A stretch of DNA of 59,379 nt from contig JAFPWD010000032.1 in assembly GCA_017395105.1 (NCBI GenBank), positions 1-59,379 of the forward strand. Direction: 5' to 3'. Each line of letters opens with the position of its first letter. Position 1 is the first letter of the stretch. Shown piece after piece: positions 41,203 to 49,222 of the stretch. The stretch is from Clostridia bacterium. Lineage in GTDB: Bacteria; Bacillota; Clostridia; Christensenellales; CAG-138. The notes under the pieces were generated by a model. It was not told the DNA's origin and did not search any database. It saw only the letters and a list, made by a program, of their open reading frames with translations. The position numbers and the translations under genes are program-made.

Positions 41203-43725
41203 ATGGAAAACAACAGACCAAGAGGGCGTGAAAAGAACGTTACCGGTCAGGCAAGCAGCGACAGCATGAAAAAACGCGGCGAAGGACTCGGAACGGGTCC
41301 TGTCGGTAGGAAGGAGGGCTATTCGAGCCGTCCCACAAGCCGTCCAACCGGCAACGGCTATCAGAGCTCCGGCGGCACCGGCAATCAGCAGTTCCACAGC
41401 ACCGGCAGCTCCGTGCATCATGGCTCAAGCAACGTCACTCGCGCGGGCGGTATCGGTATCGGCGGTTTGATACTTATCGTTCTTGCCTTCCTGCTCTTCA
41501 CCGGTAAATGCAGCGGCGGCGGTTCCGGCACCGGCACCGGTCTTAATACTGTTACCCAGCCCCCCGCAAATCAGGGCGGCAACGGCGGCAACAGCATGTT
41601 CTCCGGCATCCTCGGCAGCCTCATGGGCGGCGATTTTTCCGGCGGCGGCACCGTTTCCACCGGCTGGGTGCAGAGCGCAAATACCGGCAAGCTCAATACT
41701 TCCGTTGCCGAAGGCTCCCGTGCAAAGCGCACCCAGATCCTCGGGAACGGCAGGGATGTTATAACCATGATGGTCTATATGTGTGGCACCGATCTTGAAT
41801 CCAAGCACGGTATGGGCACCAACGACCTGCAGGAGATGCTCAACGCCAAATTTGGCGACAATATCAACCTTATTGTATTCACCGGCGGCTGCAAGCAGTG
41901 GAAAAACAACGTTGTAAGCAGCAGCGTGAACCAGGTCTATACGGTTGAAAACGGTGGACTCAAGTGCCTCGTTCAGGATGCGGGCAGGGATTCCATGACC
42001 AAGCCCGAGGTGCTCACTTCCTTCATTCAGTTCTGCAAGCAGAACTATCCCGCAAACCGCTATCAGCTTATTCTCTGGGATCACGGCTGCGGCTCCGTCA
42101 GCGGCTACGGCTATGACGAGAAGAACGCGAGCTCCGGCTCCATGTCCCTCAAGGGCATCAACGATGCCATCAGGAACTCCCAGACCACCTTTGATTTCAT
42201 TGGCTTCGATGCCTGCCTTATGGCAACCCTCGAGACAGGCCTCATGCTCGAGCCCTATGCGGACTATATGATCGCATCCGAGGAGACCGAGCCCGGCGTA
42301 GGCTGGTATTACACCAACTGGCTCACCGCTCTTGGAAGCAACACCTCCATGCCCACCGTTGAGCTTGGCAAGATGATCGTAGATGAATTCGTGGCCGAGT
42401 GCGGAAGAAAGTGCGCCGGTCAGTCCACCACGCTTTCCGTGGTTGACCTTGCGGAGCTCGGCAACACCGTTGAAGCGAAGTTCAGCGATTTTGCGGTTGC
42501 CACCACCAATCAGGTGAGCGGCGACTATCAGGCTGTTTCCAACGCTCGCAGCAGCACCCGTGAATTCGCCGCATCGAGCAGGATCGACCAGGTGGACCTC
42601 GTACATCTTGCACACAACCTCAACACCACAGAGAGCAAGGCGCTTGCCGATGCGATCCTCGGCGCTGTTAAGTACAACAAAACCTCGGCCAACATGACCA
42701 ACAGCTACGGCCTCTCGATCTTCTTCCCCTATAGGAAGTCTTCGAAGGTCGACAGCGCGGTTGCCACCTACAACGCAATCGGCGTGGACAGCGCATATTC
42801 CCGCTGCATCCAGCAGTTTGCGAGCATGGGCGTTGCCGGTCAGGCGGTCGGTACCACTGCTTCCGCAGGCGGCGTTTCCTCTCCGCTCTCATCCCTCCTT
42901 GGCGGCAGCAGCGCCGGTAACGGCAGCGCTCAGTCCGTGGGCGGCATCAGCGATCTTCTTGGCGGCCTGCTCGGAGGCGGCGGTGGCGGCGATCTGCTCT
43001 CATCTCTGACCGGCGGCAGCTCCGACTTCTTCGGCAGGAGCATCGGCGATAAGGAAGAGGTTGCGCAGTACATCAGCAATCACTACTTCGATCCCAATAA
43101 CCTTGTTTGGAAAGCCGAGAACGGCAAGAGCGTTATGCAGCTCTCCGAGGATCAGTGGAACCTCGTTCAGAACCTGCAGCTCAACGTATTCTATGACGAC
43201 GGCTCCGGCTACATCGACCTTGGTATGGACAATATCTACGACTTCACCGACGATGGCAAGCTCATCGGCGAATACGACGGCACTTGGCTCGCTATCAACG
43301 ATCAGCCCGTTGCCTACTATGTGATGAACGAGACCTACGAGGGCAGCAACTACACCATCACCGGCAGAGTGCCCGTTCTTCTTAACGGCGACCGCGCCGA
43401 GCTGATCCTCGTGTTCACTAACGATAAGCCCAAGGGCTATATCGCGGGTGCGCGCCCCATCTATATCAACGGCGAGACCGAGACCATCGCAAAGGGCATC
43501 ACCGAGCTTACCGAGGGCGATAAGATCGACCTGGTTTGCGACTACTACAACTACAACGGCGAGTATGTTGACTCCTATAGGTTCGGCGAGCAGCTCACCT
43601 ATTCTGCTGATATGAAGATCAGCGATGTTTATCTGCCCGATTGGCAGAACGCAGCAAGCGCGACCTATCTGTTCACCGATCTGTATGCTCAGGAGTACTG
43701 GACTCCGGTTCTGGCGAACAAGTAA
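41203..43725 (+). CDS. Membrane-anchored clostripain-type (C11) cysteine peptidase
   Basis: An 840-residue protein. The polar N-terminus is followed by one membrane helix (about residues 84-105, IGIGGLILIVLAFLLFTG) and a Gly-rich linker. The C11 protease domain starts at about 185 (VITMMVYMCGTDLESKHG). The catalytic His is H294 in WDHGCGS and the catalytic Cys is C338 in FDACLMATLE. A second low-complexity Gly/Ser linker at about 560-600 precedes a C-terminal beta domain of about 220 residues. C11 peptidases cut after Arg or Lys and are often autoprocessed. With its membrane anchor the protease should face outward. Confidence 0.88.
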   Translation: MENNRPRGREKNVTGQASSDSMKKRGEGLGTGPVGRKEGYSSRPTSRPTGNGYQSSGGTGNQQFHSTGSSVHHGSSNVTRAGGIGIGGLILIVLAFLLFTGKCSGGGSGTGTGLNTVTQPPANQGGNGGNSMFSGILGSLMGGDFSGGGTVSTGWVQSANTGKLNTSVAEGSRAKRTQILGNGRDVITMMVYMCGTDLESKHGMGTNDLQEMLNAKFGDNINLIVFTGGCKQWKNNVVSSSVNQVYTVENGGLKCLVQDAGRDSMTKPEVLTSFIQFCKQNYPANRYQLILWDHGCGSVSGYGYDEKNASSGSMSLKGINDAIRNSQTTFDFIGFDACLMATLETGLMLEPYADYMIASEETEPGVGWYYTNWLTALGSNTSMPTVELGKMIVDEFVAECGRKCAGQSTTLSVVDLAELGNTVEAKFSDFAVATTNQVSGDYQAVSNARSSTREFAASSRIDQVDLVHLAHNLNTTESKALADAILGAVKYNKTSANMTNSYGLSIFFPYRKSSKVDSAVATYNAIGVDSAYSRCIQQFASMGVAGQAVGTTASAGGVSSPLSSLLGGSSAGNGSAQSVGGISDLLGGLLGGGGGGDLLSSLTGGSSDFFGRSIGDKEEVAQYISNHYFDPNNLVWKAENGKSVMQLSEDQWNLVQNLQLNVFYDDGSGYIDLGMDNIYDFTDDGKLIGEYDGTWLAINDQPVAYYVMNETYEGSNYTITGRVPVLLNGDRAELILVFTNDKPKGYIAGARPIYINGETETIAKGITELTEGDKIDLVCDYYNYNGEYVDSYRFGEQLTYSADMKISDVYLPDWQNAASATYLFTDLYAQEYWTPVLANK

Positions 43726-43744
43726 TCGAAGCATTTGATCTGTG

Positions 43745-43774
43745 CGGCGCGGGGTGCAACCCCGCGCCGTTTTT
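43745..43774 (+). terminator. Terminator after the protease gene
   Basis: CGGCGCGGGG and CCCCGCGCCG are a perfect 10-bp stem with a TGCAA loop, followed by TTTTTG. Confidence 0.9.
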
Positions 43775-43817
43775 GTCACCCGAAACCCACGCCACTATAG
43801 CGGAGGTTTCGGGTGAC
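43775..43817. repeat. 13-bp inverted repeat in the convergent region
   Basis: GTCACCCGAAACC and GGTTTCGGGTGAC are exact inverted copies 17 bases apart. It starts at the final G of the preceding terminator's T-tract. Confidence 0.7.
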
Positions 43818-43822
43818 AAGTA

Positions 43823-43854
43823 AAGACGCGGAGATTTTTCCGCGTCTTCTTATA
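43823..43854. terminator. Third hairpin, terminator-like
   Basis: AAGACGCGGA and TCCGCGTCTT form a 10-bp stem with a short loop; CTTAT follows on the plus strand and TTTACTT on the minus strand, so it could serve the minus-strand rseP operon. Confidence 0.55.
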
Positions 43855-43886
43855 ATCGATCGTTATTCAACTAAGTAGAACAGGCA

Positions 43887-44969
43887 TTACTTTCCCAACA
43901 GCCCCATTATATCGCTTGCTGTAACAACTATCATAAGCCCGAACAGAAGCACAAGCCCGATGCCGTTCACAACAGCTTCAACCTTTCTATTCAGCGGCCT
44001 GCCGATTATCGCCTCGATGATGAGGAAGAGCAACCTGCCGCCATCGAGAGCGGGGAAGGGGATAAGGTTGAAAAGACCGAGGCTAAGGGAGAGGATGATC
44101 GCAACATAAACGATATTGACGGTGCTTTCCTGCGCAACGTCCACCATTATGCCGACCGTACCGACAACGCCCGAAACATCGCCGCGCTTGATGCCGTTTT
44201 TGAACATGTTGCCAATGCCTTCTCCCGTGGCTTTAACTATGTTCACAAGGTATTCACCCGAGCCTACGAACGCTTCGCCGATATTGAGATGCTCATAGTG
44301 ATCTATCACCGCGCCCATGCTCACACCGAGCACGGTCTTTTTATAGCCGATGTTGTATGCATCGGTGACATCCAGCGTCTGCTCCGCTCCATCGCGAAGC
44401 ACGGTAACGCTGAAATCATTTCCGGCTGCGCCGATAGCTTTCACAAAAGCATCGAGTATGCTCTCGCCCTTGGAGGGAGCGGGCTTTTCTCCGTTTACAG
44501 CAACGAGCACGTCGCCGGACTTGATGCCCGCGCGATCCGCGGCGCTGCTGACCTCTACGTTTGAAACATAGGCGATATTGTTTCCGGTTTCGGGATCAAC
44601 AGCGGGAACGGGCATAGGCGTTGCGATATGAAGCACGAAGGCTATCAAAAATGCCGTCAGGATATTCATAAACGGACCCGCGAGGATAACGATAAAGCGC
44701 TTCCAAACGGGGTTCGCGTTGAACCTTCGAGGATCATTCTCGGCCTCCTCATCCTCACCGTCGAACTGGCACGCGCCGCCAAAGGGGATGGCTCGAAAAG
44801 CATACTCGGTTTCACCCCTTTTCTTCTTAAAAATAGCAGGACCAAAGCCGAGCGAGAAGCCGAGCACTCTGAAGCCGAGCAGCTTTCCTGCGGCAAAATG
44901 ACCGAGCTCATGGATGAAAATGAGAAACTCAAGCACAAGTATTGCAAGAATTATGTATAAATAAGTCAT
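43887..44969 (-). CDS. rseP: RIP zinc metalloprotease RseP/SpoIVFB-like site-2 protease
   Basis: A 360-residue intramembrane protease. The zinc motif HELGH is at residues 20-24 in the first helix. A PDZ domain lies in the middle (VSSAADRAGIKSGDVLVAVNG). The second metal site is in LFNLIPFPALDGGRLL (NPDG-type). FGPAIFKKKRGETEYAFRAI and IPFGGACQFDGEDE match the family. It probably cleaves anti-sigma factors or signal peptides, as in the rseP/eep family; the target is unknown. It is the last gene of uppS-cdsA-dxr-rseP. Confidence 0.93.
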   Translation of the reverse strand: MTYLYIILAILVLEFLIFIHELGHFAAGKLLGFRVLGFSLGFGPAIFKKKRGETEYAFRAIPFGGACQFDGEDEEAENDPRRFNANPVWKRFIVILAGPFMNILTAFLIAFVLHIATPMPVPAVDPETGNNIAYVSNVEVSSAADRAGIKSGDVLVAVNGEKPAPSKGESILDAFVKAIGAAGNDFSVTVLRDGAEQTLDVTDAYNIGYKKTVLGVSMGAVIDHYEHLNIGEAFVGSGEYLVNIVKATGEGIGNMFKNGIKRGDVSGVVGTVGIMVDVAQESTVNIVYVAIILSLSLGLFNLIPFPALDGGRLLFLIIEAIIGRPLNRKVEAVVNGIGLVLLFGLMIVVTASDIMGLLGK

Positions 44970-44974
44970 ATTAA

Positions 44975-46138
44975 TTACCTCGAAAATTTAATTTTTAGGC
45001 TTCGGACAAACTCGCGCGCAAGCCTCCTCGCTTCGCCGTCAAGATACAAAACGTCCTCAACTGAAGCAGCTTCGATGCGCTCAATGCGCTCCATCGCATA
45101 CATAACGCATTCGGCGATCTCGGTGAAGCCGAATTCACCCTTTATGAAGCGCTCAACAGCGATCTCGTTCGCGGAATTATATGCGATGGGAAGGCTGTTT
45201 CCTTCGCGGAAAGCCTCGTAAGCAAGCCCGATGGCGGGGAAATGCACGGTGTCGGGCTCTTCAAAGGTCAGCCCCGAAAGCAGGGCTGGGGAAACGCCGC
45301 CGAGCTGCGAAGGAAGCCGCGAAGGGTAGGTCAGCGCATACTGTATCGCAAGGCGCATATCGGGCTTTGCAAGCTGCGCTATCACCGAGCCGTCCTTGTA
45401 TTCGACCATCGAATGTACGATGGATTGCGGGTGGATAAATATTTTTATTTCATCGGGCGAAAAGTCGAAAAGCCAGCCCGCCTCCATCAGCTCCAAGCCC
45501 TTATTGAAAAGGGATGATGAGTCGACGGTTATTTTCTTGCCCATGCTCCAGGTTGGGTGATGCAGCGCCATTTCGGGTGTTACATGAGCAAGCTGCTCCG
45601 CCGTAAAGTCGCGAAACATACCGCCCGATGCGGTGAGTATAAGGCTTTTAACATCCTCACGCCTGCCGGCCGCAAGGCATTGAAACAGTGCGCTCTGCTC
45701 GCTGTCCACTGGAAGAATCCTGCCGCCGCAGCTTTCAAGCGCGGCGTTTACTATTTTATGTGCGCAAACGATGCTCTCCTTATTCGCCAAGGCAACAGTC
45801 TTACCCGCCTTGAGCGAACTAAGAAGCGGGAAAAGCCCTGCAAAGCCACTGACACCGTTTACAACAGTGTCGATTTCCGGCAGAGCGCAAAGCTCGTTCA
45901 CCTCATCGCCCGAAACGATCTCACAGTCCGGACGGCGCTTTTTCAGCTCAACGGCCGTCATTTCATCGTAAATGCCGACGTATTCGGGAGAAAATTCTTC
46001 GATCTGCTTTTCAACAAGCTCGATATTTTTGTTTGCGGCGATGACCTTGACTGAGAACTCATCCTTATGAAACGCGGCAACGGAGAGCGCCTGCGTTCCT
46101 ATGGAGCCGGTCGAGCCGAAAACGGCGATATTCTTCAT
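44975..46138 (-). CDS. dxr: 1-deoxy-D-xylulose 5-phosphate reductoisomerase
   Basis: Second enzyme of the MEP pathway, NADPH dependent. The ATG at 46138 (nine bases after AAGGAT) gives 387 residues. The NADPH-binding motif is AVFGSTGSIGTQAL, followed by VAANKNIELV-like text and GVSGFAGL, NKESIVCAH, LPVDSEQSALFQCL, LTASGGMFRDF, HPTWSMGKKITVDS and LMEAGWLFDF. Length and motifs are normal. Together with dxs in the same window it supplies isoprenoid precursors for uppS next to it. Confidence 0.97.
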   Translation of the reverse strand: MKNIAVFGSTGSIGTQALSVAAFHKDEFSVKVIAANKNIELVEKQIEEFSPEYVGIYDEMTAVELKKRRPDCEIVSGDEVNELCALPEIDTVVNGVSGFAGLFPLLSSLKAGKTVALANKESIVCAHKIVNAALESCGGRILPVDSEQSALFQCLAAGRREDVKSLILTASGGMFRDFTAEQLAHVTPEMALHHPTWSMGKKITVDSSSLFNKGLELMEAGWLFDFSPDEIKIFIHPQSIVHSMVEYKDGSVIAQLAKPDMRLAIQYALTYPSRLPSQLGGVSPALLSGLTFEEPDTVHFPAIGLAYEAFREGNSLPIAYNSANEIAVERFIKGEFGFTEIAECVMYAMERIERIEAASVEDVLYLDGEARRLAREFVRSLKIKFSR

Positions 46139-46151
46139 ACGCAGCACATCC

Positions 46152-46991
46152 TTATCTTGCGATCAAGCCGAGCAGCCTGAACACGAAATAAACGAAGGGT
46201 GCGGCAAACATTGCGCTGTCAAGGCGGTCGATTATGCCTCCATGACCGGGGAAAATGCTTCCGAAATCCTTGATATTAGCCCATCTTTTGAAGGTGGAGG
46301 CGAAAAGATCGCCGATTTGACCGAGAGCGCCGCCAACAAAGCATATCAGAATGCAGTACCAAATAGAAAGCTCAAAGCCCCAAAGCTTTTGAAGGAAGAA
46401 GCAGATAATTCCGCCGAGCGCGCCGCCAACAAGACCAGCGATCGCGCCCTCAACGCTCTTTTTCGGGCTGATGGCGGGGCAGAGCTTATGCTTCCCGATG
46501 AGCGATCCCACCATGTATGCGGTGTTGTCCGCCATGACAACGCCCGCGAAGATGCAGATTATCGCAAGGCGGGAATGATCGAGCCAGCCGAAGCCGATGA
46601 GTCCGAGAAAGCTGATAAGAGCAAGCGGATAAAAGAGTATCACGAGCGAGGATATGAGATCGTCGTTCGTGCGCTTTGAATTCATGGCACGCTCGAGTGC
46701 GATAAGGATGAAAGCTGCAAAGAACGCGGCAAAGAGCCAAAATGCAGGGCTCAGCTTATCCGAGCGAGCGGCAAAATACATCAAAGGAAACATTCCGCCG
46801 CCAAGCAGGATATGCGGAATAATGAAAGGCTTATAACCGTTTGCCTTGAAAACGCCGTTCATCTCGAAAACTGCGAGAACGGCGAAAACGCCGAGAACTA
46901 TTGCCTGAAAACCTCCGCCAAGCCAAATGACCAAGCTGAGCAAAACGAGCAGCACAGCGGCAACGGCCGTGCGCAGCGGTAGATCCTTCAT
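46152..46991 (-). CDS. cdsA: Phosphatidate cytidylyltransferase
   Basis: CdsA makes CDP-diacylglycerol from phosphatidic acid and CTP. The start is the ATG after GGGGGAATCT, giving 279 residues. Eight or so membrane helices are visible. The C-terminal family signature, ending FGSIFPGHGGIIDRLDS, lies near residue 250. The gene begins within the uppS-cdsA-dxr-rseP order known from Firmicutes. It is upstream of dxr by 13 bases. No anomalies. Confidence 0.94.
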   Translation of the reverse strand: MKDLPLRTAVAAVLLVLLSLVIWLGGGFQAIVLGVFAVLAVFEMNGVFKANGYKPFIIPHILLGGGMFPLMYFAARSDKLSPAFWLFAAFFAAFILIALERAMNSKRTNDDLISSLVILFYPLALISFLGLIGFGWLDHSRLAIICIFAGVVMADNTAYMVGSLIGKHKLCPAISPKKSVEGAIAGLVGGALGGIICFFLQKLWGFELSIWYCILICFVGGALGQIGDLFASTFKRWANIKDFGSIFPGHGGIIDRLDSAMFAAPFVYFVFRLLGLIAR

Positions 46992-47069
46992 AGATTCCCC
47001 CAAAATAAAAACAGTCTGATTTTAAACTTAACGGCGGTCCAGTCGGGCTGAACCGCCAATCCGATCATA

Positions 47070-47819
47070 TTAAAGCACTTTTCCGAATCTGCGAGTGCGC
47101 CTTGCGAATTCGCAGAGGCAATTCGCATACACTTCGCGCGAAAAATCGGGAAAGAGCGAATCCGTAAAAACGAACTCAGCATACGCCGCCTGCCATAAAA
47201 GGAAGTTCGAAAGCCGCTGTTCTCCCGCCGTTCGTATTATAAGGTCGAGCTCGGGAAGCCCGGAGGTGTATAGCTTTGAATCAAACATTTCCTCGGTAAC
47301 TTCGCCCGATTTAGCGCCGCTTTCGATAAGCGAGTTAACGGCGTGAACTATCTCGGCGCGGCTGCCGTAGTTTAAAGCAATATTGAAGCAAAGTCCGGTA
47401 TTGTTCACCGTGCGCCCCTCGGCAGTTTCGAGTATCTGCTTCAGCTTTCCTTCAAATGCGGTTTTGTCGCCGATTATCCTGATTCGAACGCCGTTTGCAT
47501 CTAACTCGTCGATCTCCTTATGGAAATACTCTTCAAGCAACGCAAAAAGCGCATCGATCTCAGCGCGTGGTCTTTTCCAATTCTCGGTTGAGAATGCGTA
47601 GACCGTCAGCGCCTCGATGCCGGCGGAATGCGAAAAGCGCACGATGCCGCGCAGAGCTTCCATTCCCGCGCGATGCCCCGCGCTTCGCGGAAGAAGACGC
47701 TTCTTTGCCCAGCGACCGTTGCCGTCCATGATAACGCCAACATGGCGGGGAAGCGCCTCTCTTGACAGCGAAAACTCCTTGAGCTCCGCATCGGTGAATT
47801 TCGGATAAATATTCGGCAT
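47070..47819 (-). CDS. uppS: Isoprenyl transferase (undecaprenyl diphosphate synthase)
   Basis: A 249-residue cis-prenyltransferase that builds the C55 carrier lipid for peptidoglycan. The catalytic Asp is D32 in VGVIMDGNGRWAKKR. A LTVYAFSTENWKRP region, FNIALNYGSRAEIVHAV, and a LDLIIRTAGEQRLSNFLLWQ segment are typical. The start ATG has only a weak ribosome binding site. It is followed by cdsA (78 bases further on). Motif set is complete. Confidence 0.96.
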   Translation of the reverse strand: MPNIYPKFTDAELKEFSLSREALPRHVGVIMDGNGRWAKKRLLPRSAGHRAGMEALRGIVRFSHSAGIEALTVYAFSTENWKRPRAEIDALFALLEEYFHKEIDELDANGVRIRIIGDKTAFEGKLKQILETAEGRTVNNTGLCFNIALNYGSRAEIVHAVNSLIESGAKSGEVTEEMFDSKLYTSGLPELDLIIRTAGEQRLSNFLLWQAAYAEFVFTDSLFPDFSREVYANCLCEFARRTRRFGKVL

Positions 47820-47840
47820 AATTATGTTTGGCGGTTTACC

Positions 47841-48059
47841 TTACTCATCGTTCCCGGGATAAACCGAGGTGCGAAACGCGGAATAAACGAGCAGAACGGT
47901 CGGCTTATCGCATTCTTCAAGCTCCGTCTGCCGTATAACGCGCAGCGAATCGGGCGCTTCAACGCCCTTCATAGAGCGCGCTTCGACCGTTTGCACGGCA
48001 AAGCCCGCTCCTTCAAGCCTTGAAACCGCCTCGTCAAGAGGCAGTCCGAGTACGCTCAT
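47841..48059 (-). CDS. Small PASTA-like domain protein
   Basis: A 72-residue protein that starts at an ATG overlapping the frr stop codon by one base. The sequence (VLGLPLDEAVSRLEGAGFAV, then RVIRQTELEECDKPTVLLVYS) reads like one PASTA domain: GLxxxEAxxxLExAGF followed by a V-x-x-Q pattern and a final beta-strand. It has no signal peptide or membrane segment, so unlike most PASTA domains it would be cytoplasmic. It sits between frr and uppS, suggesting a role near cell-wall or translation genes. Family assignment is tentative. Confidence 0.6.
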   Translation of the reverse strand: MSVLGLPLDEAVSRLEGAGFAVQTVEARSMKGVEAPDSLRVIRQTELEECDKPTVLLVYSAFRTSVYPGNDE

Positions 48060-48610
48060 CAAACCGAAAGCAGCTCCTTTTCCTTCTCGGAAGCGATGCG
48101 GTCAATCTCCTTGATGGCGTTGTCGGTCGCCTTCTGAACCTGCTCCTCCATGCGCTTCTGATCGTCCTCGGTGATGGTGCCGTCCTTGCAGTCCTTCTTG
48201 ATGGTTTCATTCGCATCGCGGCGGATGGAGCGGATGGCAACCTTGCTTTCCTCGGCTTTTTTGCGAACGAGCTTAACAAGCTCTTTGCGCCTTTCCTCGG
48301 TCAGCTCGGGGAAAACGAGGCGGATCAGCTTGCCGTCGTTAGAAGGATTGATGCCCAGATCGGACTTCTGAATCGCCTTTTCAACGGCGGGGATCATGCT
48401 TGCATCCCATAGCGAGATAACGAGCAGACGGGGCTCGGGCGAGCTGATGGTGCCCACCTGATTCACGGGCGTGGGCGTGCCGTAATAATCCACCATGATG
48501 CGGTCGAGCAGCTTGGGGTTGGCGCGGCCTGCGCGCAGAGTGCCGAGCTCGCCGTTCAAAACGGAGATGGTTTTATTCATTTTGTCCTGTGCAAGTTCAA
48601 TGGTGTCCAT
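48059..48610 (-). CDS. frr: Ribosome recycling factor
   Basis: A 183-residue RRF that splits post-termination ribosomes with EF-G. It begins [20 protein letters not shown] and carries [60 protein letters not shown] and [20 protein letters not shown]. The ribosome binding site GGAGG is strong. The gene has its own promoter, so it is not only read from pyrH. Normal length. Confidence 0.97.
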   Translation of the reverse strand: MDTIELAQDKMNKTISVLNGELGTLRAGRANPKLLDRIMVDYYGTPTPVNQVGTISSPEPRLLVISLWDASMIPAVEKAIQKSDLGINPSNDGKLIRLVFPELTEERRKELVKLVRKKAEESKVAIRSIRRDANETIKKDCKDGTITEDDQKRMEEQVQKATDNAIKEIDRIASEKEKELLSV

Positions 48611-48643
48611 AATTTACCTCCTCGGTGAAGTTTTAACTGTATT

Positions 48644-48672
48644 ATTTTAATGTAGAAACGCGGTTTTGTCAA
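48644..48672 (-). promoter_or_regulatory. Promoter for frr
   Basis: On the minus strand TTGACA, 17 bp, TAAAAT. The -10 ends 33 bases before the frr start. Confidence 0.7.
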
Positions 48673-48762
48673 TATCGACTATGCGCTCCGACATCATTCC
48701 GCACATATAACGAAAAAATTGCGTTTTCGGTTGATGCGAACGCTTTAAAATCGAGCGCGCGG

Positions 48763-49215
48763 CTATCGGTTTTCATCGCAATGCTCGCAATCATGGTCAC
48801 ATTCATCGTGATGCTCATGTCCGCAGCCGCATCCTTTGCCGTGTTCATGGTCGTGTTCATGGTCATGGTCGTGGTCGTGTCCCGCCTCATACAGCTTGAG
48901 CGAATAGCCGCGTATCTTGCCGACGGCGGATCCGTTTGCGCGCTCGGTGTGGGCGAATTTATACCTTTCGCCAAGCCTTATCTCGGCAAGAAGCGGCGCG
49001 TTTCCGGTAGCGTTCACAAAGCCGGGATCGCAGAGTATCTGCACACCCACGCGCTCGCCGTTCTCCTCGATATAGCCGATGAAAGCCATATCGCCGGTCA
49101 TCTCAATGTTTTCGGGGCTGATGCAGAGATAGTTTTCCTTTAGCTCTCCGAGACCGCCCTCGCCTTGGGATGCGTCATATTCCTTTATACTGATAAATAA
49201 TGCAAATTCGGTCAC
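48763..49215 (-). CDS. Protein with histidine/cysteine-rich C-terminal metal-binding tail
   Basis: A 150-residue product. I chose the GTG at 49215, preceded by AAAGGGG at about 10 bases; the reading frame continues upstream into the previous gene without a better start. The N-terminal domain (VTEFALFISIKEYDASQG, EGGLGELKENYLCISPENIE, AFIGYIEENGERVGVQIL) is beta-rich and I do not recognise it. The last 35 residues are a metal-binding string: repeats of D/E-H (HDHDHDHEHDHEH), GKGCGCGHEHHD, then CDHDCEHCDE. Such tails bind Ni, Zn or Co. It begins eight bases after the ycaQ-like stop. Metal chaperone or storage is possible. Confidence 0.65.
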   Translation of the reverse strand: MTEFALFISIKEYDASQGEGGLGELKENYLCISPENIEMTGDMAFIGYIEENGERVGVQILCDPGFVNATGNAPLLAEIRLGERYKFAHTERANGSAVGKIRGYSLKLYEAGHDHDHDHEHDHEHGKGCGCGHEHHDECDHDCEHCDENR

Positions 49216-49222
49216 TTTACCA

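Noticed and set aside
41425-42615. Minus-strand frame of 396 codons opposite the C11 protease
   Set aside because: Shadow produced by the GC-rich third positions of the protease gene; no ribosome binding site or recognisable domain.
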